Shown here one piece after another: positions 1 through 5,434 of a DNA stretch of 6,074 bases (position 1 is its first letter; each line of letters starts with the position of its first letter). The DNA comes from Croceibacterium_A sp044506565 (GTDB lineage Bacteria; Pseudomonadota; Alphaproteobacteria; Sphingomonadales; Sphingomonadaceae): the NCBI GenBank assembly GCA_044506565.1, contig JBIQKN010000122.1, positions 1-6,074 on the forward strand, given 5' to 3'. Below the pieces are notes generated by a model. That model saw nothing but the letters and a program-made list of their open reading frames with translations. It made no database searches and had not been told where the DNA came from. The position numbers and the translations under genes were made by a program.

Positions 1-1221
1 GGGATGAGCGGAGATAACTCCCCTCCCCGGCGGGGAGGGATGAGCGGAGATAACTCCCCTCCCCGGCGGGGAGGGGTTGGGGGTGGGGGTTCTCCGCTCG
101 CCGGCGTGGCAGGCCCCCACCCCGACCCTCCCCCGTTCGGGGGAGGGGGAGAGCGGGAATTGCGCATCGCGCTCGTCGCGGCGTCGGTGGACGAGGCGCG
201 GCGGGTGATGGTCGAGGGGGCGAGCGGGGTGCTGGCTTGCGCGCGGGCCGGGGAGATCGAGGACTGGGCGCCGTCGCGCGGGGAGCTCAGGTTCGCCGGC
301 GGGGCGGTGGCGACGCTGTTCTCGGGGGCGAGCCCCGAGCGGCTGCGCGGGCCGCAGCATCACCTCGCGTGGTGCGACGAGCTGGCCAAGTGGCGCCATC
401 CGCTGCGGACCTGGGACATGCTGCAGCTGGGTCTGCGGTGCGGGGAACGGCCTCGGGCGCTGGTGACGACGACGCCGCGCGGCGGGTGCGAGGCGCTGGC
501 GCGGATCCTCGCGGCGGCGGACACGGTGACCAGCGGTGGGAGCAGCCGCGACAATCCGCACCTGCCGGCGGCGTTCCTCGAGGCGGTCGAGGCGGCCTAC
601 GCGGGCACGCGGATGGGGCGCGAGGAGATCGGCGGCGAGTGGATCGCCGAGGTGGCGGGATCGCTGTGGCCGGTGGCGCTGCTCGAGCGGAGCCGCGGGG
701 CGATGCCGGCGCGCGAGGCGCTGGTGCGGGTGGCAGTCGGGGTCGACCCGCCGGCGGGGCCGGAGGGGACCTGCGGGATCGTCGCCTGCGGGCTCGACGG
801 CGAGGGCGTGGCGTGGGTGCTCGCGGATCACTCGGCGAGCGGGCTGTCGCCGGAAGGCTGGGCGCGCAAGGTCGCGGCGGCGTGCGAGGTGCACGGCGCC
901 GACCGGGTCGTCGCCGAGGGCAACCAGGGCGGCGAGATGGTGCGCGCGGTGCTGCGCTCGGCCGGCATCGCGCTGCCGGTGACGCTGGCCACGGCGACGA
1001 AAGGCAAGGGCGCGCGGGCCGAGCCGGTGGCGGGGCTGTTCGAGAGCGGGCGGGCGCGGCTGGCGGGGCGGTTCGAGGCGCTCGAGGCGGAGCTCGGGGC
1101 TATGGTTCCGGCGGGCTACGCGGTGCCGGGCGCGTCGCCGGACCGGGCCGATGCGATGGTCTGGGCGCTGTGGGCGCTGTGCCTCGCGCCGCGGGCGGAG
1201 CCGCGGGTGTGGGGGGTGTAG
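1..1221 (+). CDS. Terminase large subunit (phage/GTA type), 5'-partial, with in-frame repeat DNA at the N-terminal side
   Basis: This is the DNA-packaging motor protein of tailed phages and gene transfer agents: an ATPase that drives DNA into a prohead, plus a nuclease that cuts the concatemer. Residue numbers count from the ATG at 4. RIALVAAS (54-61) and VMVEGASG (68-75) match the conserved ATPase block after Walker A. AWCDELAKW (122-130) is Walker B with D125 and E126. VTTTPR (154-159) is the coupling motif. The nuclease domain starts near VGVDPP (D248), continues with VAEGNQGG (E305) and ends with SPDRADAMVWAL (D380, D383), so its acidic residues are all present. The C-terminus looks complete. 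Walker A is absent: residues 1-50 are translated repeat DNA, rich in Gly and Pro. The frame is open to base 1 and the ATG at 4 lies inside a repeat unit with no clear Shine-Dalgarno, so the true start is probably upstream. Glycine codons are often GGG, unlike rplQ, which prefers GGC. The gene may be a decapitated pseudogene or a working gene with an inserted linker; the upstream sequence decides. Confidence 0.85.
   Translation, partial: GMSGDNSPPRRGGMSGDNSPPRRGGVGGGGSPLAGVAGPHPDPPPFGGGGERELRIALVAASVDEARRVMVEGASGVLACARAGEIEDWAPSRGELRFAGGAVATLFSGASPERLRGPQHHLAWCDELAKWRHPLRTWDMLQLGLRCGERPRALVTTTPRGGCEALARILAAADTVTSGGSSRDNPHLPAAFLEAVEAAYAGTRMGREEIGGEWIAEVAGSLWPVALLERSRGAMPAREALVRVAVGVDPPAGPEGTCGIVACGLDGEGVAWVLADHSASGLSPEGWARKVAAACEVHGADRVVAEGNQGGEMVRAVLRSAGIALPVTLATATKGKGARAEPVAGLFESGRARLAGRFEALEAELGAMVPAGYAVPGASPDRADAMVWALWALCLAPRAEPRVWGV
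4..75 (+). repeat. Two identical 36-base tandem repeat units
   Basis: Bases 4-39 and 40-75 are identical. Each unit reads GAGCGGAGATAA followed by a C-run/G-run palindrome, and encodes MSGDNSPPRRGG in the terminase frame. Because 36 is a multiple of three, adding or losing units keeps the frame. Bases 1-3 (GGG) match the end of a unit, so at least one more copy may lie beyond the left edge. Confidence 0.95.
68..89 (+). other. G-quadruplex motif, plus strand
   Basis: Four G-runs of 4, 4, 5 and 5 bases lie at 68-71, 73-76, 79-83 and 85-89, separated by loops of only A, TT and T. This fits the strictest quadruplex definitions and would be in the terminase mRNA as well as the coding strand. The first two runs are also the 3' arm of the hairpin, so hairpin and quadruplex exclude each other. 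Folding itself is inferred. Confidence 0.75.
114..134 (-). other. G-quadruplex motif, minus strand
   Basis: Read on the minus strand, runs of 5, 3, 4 and 5 G are separated by A, TC and T. It mirrors the plus-strand motif at 68-89, with 24 bases between the two, so the opposite strands carry facing quadruplex motifs. Confidence 0.7.
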
Positions 1222-1235
1222 GGGGGGCGCGCGGA

Positions 1236-1290
1236 AACGCGGAGGCGCGGAGGTGTTGGTTCGCGCAGAGATCGCAGAGGGCGCAGGAGG
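1236..1290 (+). repeat. Composite octamer-periodic repeat after the terminase stop (copy 1)
   Basis: Two tandem CGCGGAGG octamers (1238-1245, 1246-1253) are followed after ten bases by a block at 1261-1286 containing CGCAGAGA and CGCAGAGG at 9-base spacing. Bases 1261-1286 are the exact reverse complement of 1598-1623. The purine-rich strand is the one transcribed as terminase 3' sequence, starting about 15 bases after the stop codon. Confidence 0.9.
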
Positions 1291-1344
1291 GGGCGCGCTT
1301 GTGGCGACGCTGCCCTGTTGGCCGAGGGCGGGGTGATGGGTGAT

Positions 1345-1373
1345 TTTCACGCGGAGACGCGGAGGCGCGGAGG
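1345..1373 (+). repeat. Octamer array, three CGCGGAG(A/G) units
   Basis: After TTTCA come CGCGGAGA (1350-1357), CGCGGAGG (1358-1365) and CGCGGAGG (1366-1373). Bases 1345-1372 match the reverse complement of 1634-1661 at 27 of 28 positions. This copy lacks the CGCAGAG block. Confidence 0.9.
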
Positions 1374-1387
1374 GGGACTCGCCTCAC

Positions 1388-1468
1388 TCGTCAGCCCCGC
1401 GAAAGCGGGGATCCAGTCGCCGTTGCGGTTCGTGCCGTAGAGGCGATTGTTCCCGCTTTCGCGGGAGA
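1388..1468. repeat. Inverted pair of CCCGC-GAAA-GCGGG hairpin elements
   Basis: The first hairpin has CCCCGC at 1395-1400, loop GAAA and GCGGGG at 1405-1410, followed by ATCCAG. The second has TCCCGC at 1451-1456, loop TTTC and GCGGGA at 1461-1466, which is the first motif in inverted orientation. Two facing copies about 40 bases apart form a BIME-like unit. Neither is followed by a T-tract, so I do not call them terminators. Hairpins of this sequence type are, from memory, frequent intergenic repeats in proteobacteria. Confidence 0.8.
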
Positions 1469-1478
1469 TAGGAAGGCG

Positions 1479-1510
1479 CCTTTGCGCCTTTGCGTCTTCG
1501 CGTCTTCGCG
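1479..1510 (-). repeat. Octamer array, 2 + 2 perfect tandem units
   Basis: Plus-strand units are CCTTTGCG (1479-1486), the same again (1487-1494), then TCTTCGCG (1495-1502) and the same again (1503-1510). On the minus strand this reads CGCGAAGA twice and CGCAAAGG twice, so the purine-rich strand has the same sense as the aldehyde dehydrogenase gene. Confidence 0.92.
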
Positions 1511-1597
1511 CGGGATTCATCATCCGGTGCTAGCTGGCGCGGGACGGGCCAGGCGGGGCGGATGATCGAAGGCGGCTTCGCCGCAAGCGCGACCCCT

Positions 1598-1661
1598 CTG
1601 CGCCCTCTGCGATCTCTGCGCGAGCCCGTCTTTCTCCGCGTCTCCGCGTCTCCGCGTGAAA
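1598..1661 (-). repeat. Composite octamer-periodic repeat abutting the aldehyde dehydrogenase stop (copy 2, inverted)
   Basis: On the minus strand, TTTCA (1661-1657) directly follows the TAG stop. Three perfect CGCGGAGA octamers come next (1656-1633 in plus coordinates), then a ten-base spacer ending at 1624 and the CGCAGAG block at 1623-1598. Block order matches copy 1 at 1236-1290, in opposite orientation. A transcript reading through the junction could pair 1261-1286 with 1598-1623 over 26 bases. Confidence 0.92.
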
Positions 1662-2999
1662 CTACTGGTGGATGTACACCGCGCGCTCGTGGCTGAAGGC
1701 GTTGAAGCCGAAGCGGCCGTGGTAGCTGCCCATGCCGCTCTGGTTGACGCCGCCGAATGGGAGGCGGTTTTCGAGGTAGTGCGAGAACACGCCGTTGACG
1801 GTGACGCCGCCCGAGGAGGTGCGGGCGAGGACGCGGTCGATGTGGGCCTGGTCGTTGCTGTAGACGTACAGCGCGAGCGGCTTGTCGCGCGCCTCGACGT
1901 AGCCGATCGCCTGGTCGAGGTCGTCGTAGGTCATCACCGGGAGCACCGGCGCGAAGATTTCCTCCTGGAGGATCTTCATCTGCGGGGTGACACCCGTCAG
2001 CATCGTCGGGTGGACGGTGAGGTCCTCCTCCTCGAAGGTGCCGCCGACGGCGACGGTGGCGCCCTTCTCGACCGCGTCGTCGAACAGGCCCTTCACGCGG
2101 TCGAAGTTGGCCTTGTTGACGACCTGGGCGATCGCTTCCTTGTTCAGCTTGCCGCCGTCGTAGAGGTTCTTCTCGACGTTGGCGCGGAAGCCCTCGACGA
2201 GGCGGTCCTGCTCGGCGGCGGGGACGAACACGTAGTCGGGCGAGATGCAGGCCTGGCCGCCGTTGAACTGCTTGGCGCCGGCGAGGTCGGCGGCGATCCT
2301 GTCGATGTCGGCGCCCTTGTCGACGATCACCGGCGACTTGCCGCCGAGCTCGAGCGTGACGGTGGCGAGGTGCTTTGCCGCGGCGGCCATGACGATCCGG
2401 CCGACGCGCGTGCTGCCGGTGAAGAAGATGTGGTTGAACGGCAGCTCGAGCAGCGCCTCGGCGACCTCGACCCCGCCTTCGAACAGCGCGACCTCGTTCT
2501 CGTCGAACACCTCGCGGACGATCTCGCCGGCGATGCGGGCGGTGGCGGGGCACAGGTCGGTCAGCTTGACCATCGCGCAGTTGCCGGCCGAGACCGCGGC
2601 GGCGAGCGGGCCGAAGGTCAGCCCGAGCGGGAAGTTCCACGGGCCGAGGATCAGGCACACGCCGCGCGCCTCGCGCACGATCATCGCGCGGTCGGCGGGG
2701 TTCTTCGACGGCTCGACCTGCTCGGGCTTCATCCACTCGTCGAGGTTGTCGATGGCGAGCTGGATGTTGCCCATCACGTTGAGCACTTCGGTGACGCGGA
2801 TCTCGCCTTCGGGCTTGCGGGTATCCTCGCGCACGGCGGCGACGATGCGGTCGGCGTAGGCCTCGACCGCGTCCTTGAGCTGCTGCAGCTTGGCCTTGCG
2901 CTGGTCGGCGGTCGAGGCCTTCACGTCCCACTGGTGCGCCTGCTGCAGGGCGAAGACGCGGGCGAGCTCGGCGGGGGTGGCTTCGGGGGTCGTGGTCAT
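1662..2999 (-). CDS. NAD(P)-dependent aldehyde dehydrogenase (class 3 / coniferyl-aldehyde-dehydrogenase-like)
   Basis: A 445-residue soluble enzyme that oxidises an aldehyde to the acid with NAD(P)+. Motifs run in family order: GPWNFPL with N122 (oxyanion hole), GSTRVG at 195-200 (dinucleotide-binding turn), LELGGKSP with E217 (general base), NGGQACISPDY with C251 (nucleophile), EEIFAP around E347, and LPFGGVNQSGMG at 413-424. The length and short N-terminus fit class 3-like enzymes, the group that includes coniferyl aldehyde dehydrogenases; the substrate itself cannot be read from sequence. One variation: the usual KPSE-type motif reads KLTD (145-148), with Asp where Glu commonly contacts the cofactor ribose. 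I chose the ATG at 2999-2997 because a purine-rich GGACAAGG lies a few bases upstream. A start 20 codons earlier would add an Arg/Pro-rich stretch unlike the family. It follows the 738-residue gene by 70 bases on the same strand and probably shares its transcript. No signal peptide is visible. Confidence 0.95.
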   Translation of the reverse strand: MTTTPEATPAELARVFALQQAHQWDVKASTADQRKAKLQQLKDAVEAYADRIVAAVREDTRKPEGEIRVTEVLNVMGNIQLAIDNLDEWMKPEQVEPSKNPADRAMIVREARGVCLILGPWNFPLGLTFGPLAAAVSAGNCAMVKLTDLCPATARIAGEIVREVFDENEVALFEGGVEVAEALLELPFNHIFFTGSTRVGRIVMAAAAKHLATVTLELGGKSPVIVDKGADIDRIAADLAGAKQFNGGQACISPDYVFVPAAEQDRLVEGFRANVEKNLYDGGKLNKEAIAQVVNKANFDRVKGLFDDAVEKGATVAVGGTFEEEDLTVHPTMLTGVTPQMKILQEEIFAPVLPVMTYDDLDQAIGYVEARDKPLALYVYSNDQAHIDRVLARTSSGGVTVNGVFSHYLENRLPFGGVNQSGMGSYHGRFGFNAFSHERAVYIHQ

Positions 3000-3069
3000 G
3001 GGGCCTTGTCCGTTTGAATGAGGGCGTTCGCGCGGCCTTACAGGCGCGGCGGCGGGCAAGGCAAGGACG

Positions 3070-5286
3070 CTACCAGCCGAGCGTCAGGCCGCCGCTCGCG
3101 GGGACCTCGAAGTCGATGCGGTCGGGGCTGGCGGAGGCGGGCTCCAGCGCTTCGCCCGAGGCGAGGGCGAGCGTTACGGACGGGAGCTTGCGGCGCTTGC
3201 GGCGGATCACGCTGACCAGCGCCTTGCACGTCTCGCCGCCGCCGAGCTCGAGCCTCAGCGCGCGGTGGCCGGTGCGCTCGAACCCGCGCAGCGCGTGGTT
3301 GCAGAACAGCAGGAACGGCGCGTCCTCGATGCGGCGGAAGGCGGCGGCGGTGAACACGAACGGGGCGCCGCAGCCGTAGATCTCCTGGCCGATCTGGCCC
3401 GCTTCCTGGCCGTCGCCGTAGAGGTCCTCGAGCGGGAACGACAGCTTGCGGTCGACCTTGCCGCTCTGGTGCTCGCCCTGGTGGACGGCTTCGGCGGGCA
3501 GGGTGTCGGGGAAGTAGTGCCAGGCGCGGTCGAGCGCGTACTTGCAGAACTCGCCGACCAGCATCCGCGCGGCGGGATCGAGCTCGGGGCCGCCCTGGTC
3601 GAGGTATTCCTGGAAGCCGGCGAAGCACTCGAAGCACTCGTACATCGCCATGTACGGCGAATCGTGCAGCGCGGTGGCGCCGAGGAAGTTGTCGTAGTGC
3701 CTGGCGTGGCCGATCCGCGAGCTCCAGATCTCGCAGTTGTGCAGCAGCGCGGCGACGTAGACGTAGCTCTGCTGCAGCCAGACCGGGTCGAGCGTGATGC
3801 GCCACAGCCGCAGGCACGCGACCGCGCCCCAGACGCTGAGGTTGGCCTGGTAGAGCAGGTCGAAGCGCAGCCCGCGCGCGGCCTCGAGCGAGGCGCGGGC
3901 CTCGTCGATCCAGCGCGATTCGCCGGTCAGCTGGTGGAGCTGGAGCATCAGGTAGGCGTAGAGGCCGTTGACGTCGGTCTGGCCGAAACGCTCGTCGCCG
4001 CGGGTCGCGGTGTCGACCGAGAAGTCCTCGATCCGGTAGAGGATCGGCCAGCGGTAGTCGAAATGATGCGCGGCGCGCACACCGAAGCCGACCGAACCGA
4101 GCAGCAGCTTGCGCGCTTCCTCGTCGCCGTCGAGCGCGAGGCGGGCGAGATTGATCAGCGGGTGGTAGAGGTACCAGGAATCGACCTCGCCCGGGTCCTT
4201 GCCGCCCTCGAGGCCGGGGACGAAGCGCATGAGCGTCTCGCGCTTCGGGTCGTGGAACAGCTCGAGGCCCTTGCGCAGCTCCGCCTCGAGCGGGACCGGC
4301 TCCCCGCGCCACTTGCCGTAGTCGTGCAGCGAGGCGAGCACGGTCAGCTGGACCATGCTGTCGGGCACTTCGCCCTCGACGTAGGGCATGACGAAGCGGC
4401 AGCCGCGGTGGGTCACGGTCGCGCGCTTGTCGCCGACGAGATCGGCCAGCGTGCGCTCGGCGCGCCAGGGCCAGTCGCGGAATTCGACCGGGGGCCGCTC
4501 GAGCGCGCGGTAGGCGGTGCCGAGCATCTGCACGAACTGGCGCGCCATCTCCTGCTCGTCGTCGCCGGCGTCGTCGCGGACCACGACGATCGCGTCGGAC
4601 AGCAGCACTTCCTCGCCGGCGGGCAGCGCGCCTTCCTCGGATTCGTCCTGCATCGCGGTCGGGGGCGCGTAGCCGAGCTCGGGCCATTCGCCGCCGACGA
4701 CGCCGTCGGGCTTGGTGCCGGTCAGCTCGAAGTAGCGGTCGAGCACAGTGAAGTTCTGGAAGTAGAGCACGCTGCCGAAGGCCGGGCGGTCGAGGCGGAA
4801 GTAGACCAGGCCGGCGTTGAGCCCGCGCTGCGCGGCCTCGACGTTGCCTTCGGCGCGCAGCGGGTCGTCGCCGGCACCCAGCGGGTAGAGGTCGCGCGGA
4901 ATGTAGGGCAGCAGCAGATCGCGCTGCGGTGTCAGGCTGGTGCGCAGGCGCAGGCGGTGGAGCCCGCTGCTGCTGGCCGAGACGGCGATCGCATGTCGGC
5001 CGAACGCGCTGTCGACCTCGAAGCGCAGCGCCTCGCCTTCGCGCGGCTCGAGCTTTCGGCAAGTGAAGCCGGCGACCGGGACGTGCGCGGCGCGCAGCGC
5101 GAGGCCGCCGTGGCCCGGGCGGCGGACGATGAGCCAGACCGAGTCCCGGCCGCTGCATAGCTCGAGGTCGAGGTCGCCGAGGTCGGCCTTGCCGAGCGAG
5201 CGCATCGTGCCGGCGCGCAGTTCCTCGCGCAGGGCGATCGCGTAGGAGCTGATCTCGGGGTGCTGGGCCTTCGGGGCTGTGGACAT
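3070..5286 (-). CDS. Conserved-looking protein of unknown function, 738 residues, possible alpha/alpha-toroid (six-hairpin) fold
   Basis: I do not recognise a named family with confidence. There is no signal peptide or membrane segment, so it is probably cytosolic. Residues 40-130 alternate hydrophobic and polar residues like a beta-sandwich and end with LLLPYIPRDLYPL (124-136). The middle (about 370-600) looks like repeated amphipathic helices with many Trp, Tyr and His, for example WYLYHPLINLARLAL (371-385), HHFDYRWPILYRIEDF (407-422), NGLYAYLMLQLHQLTG (440-455), LLHNCEIW (514-521) and SPYMAMYECFECFAGF (543-558). Residues 675-738 look beta-rich again. A beta domain, a helical toroid and a beta tail is the plan of many six-hairpin glycosidases and related enzymes, but that is inference. 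Acidic, aromatic and Cys residues (C518, C551, C554) could form an active site. The ATG at 5286 has a perfect AGGAGG six bases upstream; the frame stays open further upstream but without family-like sequence. It is the first gene of a likely pair with the aldehyde dehydrogenase. Confidence 0.88.
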   Translation of the reverse strand: MSTAPKAQHPEISSYAIALREELRAGTMRSLGKADLGDLDLELCSGRDSVWLIVRRPGHGGLALRAAHVPVAGFTCRKLEPREGEALRFEVDSAFGRHAIAVSASSSGLHRLRLRTSLTPQRDLLLPYIPRDLYPLGAGDDPLRAEGNVEAAQRGLNAGLVYFRLDRPAFGSVLYFQNFTVLDRYFELTGTKPDGVVGGEWPELGYAPPTAMQDESEEGALPAGEEVLLSDAIVVVRDDAGDDEQEMARQFVQMLGTAYRALERPPVEFRDWPWRAERTLADLVGDKRATVTHRGCRFVMPYVEGEVPDSMVQLTVLASLHDYGKWRGEPVPLEAELRKGLELFHDPKRETLMRFVPGLEGGKDPGEVDSWYLYHPLINLARLALDGDEEARKLLLGSVGFGVRAAHHFDYRWPILYRIEDFSVDTATRGDERFGQTDVNGLYAYLMLQLHQLTGESRWIDEARASLEAARGLRFDLLYQANLSVWGAVACLRLWRITLDPVWLQQSYVYVAALLHNCEIWSSRIGHARHYDNFLGATALHDSPYMAMYECFECFAGFQEYLDQGGPELDPAARMLVGEFCKYALDRAWHYFPDTLPAEAVHQGEHQSGKVDRKLSFPLEDLYGDGQEAGQIGQEIYGCGAPFVFTAAAFRRIEDAPFLLFCNHALRGFERTGHRALRLELGGGETCKALVSVIRRKRRKLPSVTLALASGEALEPASASPDRIDFEVPASGGLTLGW

Positions 5287-5292
5287 GCGACG

Positions 5293-5298
5293 CCTCCT
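5293..5298 (-). promoter_or_regulatory. Strong Shine-Dalgarno that fixes the start of the 738-residue gene
   Basis: Plus-strand CCTCCT reads AGGAGG on the minus strand, with a six-base spacer to the ATG at 5286-5284. It supports this start over the 74-codon-longer open frame. Confidence 0.85.
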
Positions 5299-5352
5299 GT
5301 CCGCCCGAACGGCGGCGGTGGCGCGGGGTTCCGGGAGGTAAAGGCGAGTTCG

Positions 5353-5376
5353 CCCAAAGACACGAAGGCACGAAGA
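5353..5376 (+). repeat. Octamer array, three units (CCCAAAGA, CACGAAGG, CACGAAGA)
   Basis: Three adjacent 8-base units lie at 5353-5360, 5361-5368 and 5369-5376. They share the purine-rich pattern of the arrays at 1238-1656 but belong to a different sequence subtype. The array lies between divergent genes rather than after a stop codon. Just before it, GGCGA-GT-TCGCC (5343-5354) is a small perfect palindrome. Confidence 0.8.
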
Positions 5377-5434
5377 GGGTGCTTGCCGGCGACGAAGCTG
5401 ACGGAGGGAGGACGACGGGCCGCTGCATCCGTCC

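Larger units (their letters stand above)
42..158. repeat. Inverted pair of palindromic (REP/BIME-like) elements inside the terminase frame
   Basis: Two elements of about 37 bases face each other. The left one (54-89) has a perfect 9-bp hairpin: CCCCTCCCC at 56-64, GGC loop, GGGGAGGGG at 68-76. A G-rich tail follows, to 89. The right one (114-151) is its approximate reverse complement, with a C-rich tail at 114-125 and a perfect 9-bp hairpin at 126-134 and 139-147 around GTTC. GAGCGGAGA at 42-50 is also repeated in inverted form as TCTCCGCTC at 91-99, enclosing the left hairpin. The layout resembles paired REP elements (BIMEs). Similar C-run/G-run palindromes are, from memory, common between genes in sphingomonads; here the pair is inside a reading frame. 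Confidence 0.85.
1222..1661. other. Gene-free convergent junction filled with short repeats
   Basis: This 440-base stretch lies between the terminase stop (TAG, 1219-1221) and the aldehyde dehydrogenase stop (TAG on the minus strand, 1664-1662). I find no credible gene in it. The open frames that cross it are arginine-rich readings of repeats. It contains octamer arrays at 1238-1290, 1350-1373, 1479-1510 and 1598-1656, and an inverted hairpin pair at 1388-1468. Bases 1291-1344 and 1511-1593 hold nothing I recognise. There is no stem with a T-tract typical of a rho-independent terminator for either gene. Confidence 0.85.

Noticed and set aside
4..158. CRISPR array
   Set aside because: The two 36-base units are directly adjacent with no spacers, and each is an extended palindrome coding in frame.
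237..1343. Second plus-strand frame over the terminase
   Set aside because: Gly/Arg/Ala low-complexity product, while the overlapping frame carries all the terminase motifs.
1395..1466. Bidirectional rho-independent terminator for the convergent genes
   Set aside because: The hairpins lack T-tracts on either strand; they fit a repeat-element pair better.
1384..2931. Minus-strand open frame of 515 codons overlapping the dehydrogenase
   Set aside because: Arg-rich out-of-frame reading; its C-terminal part translates the intergenic octamer repeats.
1656..3017. Long plus-strand open frame of 453 codons opposite the aldehyde dehydrogenase
   Set aside because: It is the antisense of a gene with a full set of dehydrogenase motifs; its Val/Asp/Glu/Leu-rich product is typical of antisense frames in GC-rich DNA.
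3000..3059. Upstream start for the aldehyde dehydrogenase, 20 codons longer
   Set aside because: The added residues are Arg/Pro-rich and unlike the family, and a ribosome-binding-like GGACAAGG sits before the inner ATG.
3265..5160. Long plus-strand open frame of 631 codons opposite the 738-residue gene
   Set aside because: Low-complexity Ala/Val/Glu/Leu product and no ribosome binding site; the minus-strand frame has ordinary protein composition and a perfect Shine-Dalgarno.
5301..5315. CCGCC-CGAAC-GGCGG hairpin in the leader of the 738-residue gene
   Set aside because: A 5-bp stem is expected by chance in sequence this GC-rich, and nothing ties it to regulation.
3038..5428. Minus-strand open frame of 796 codons overlapping the 738-residue gene
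   Set aside because: Arg/Ala/Pro-rich frame-shifted shadow of the real gene.
5377..5434. Minus-strand promoter for the 738-residue gene
   Set aside because: I found no pair of -35 and -10 boxes good enough to report, although a promoter should exist in this region.
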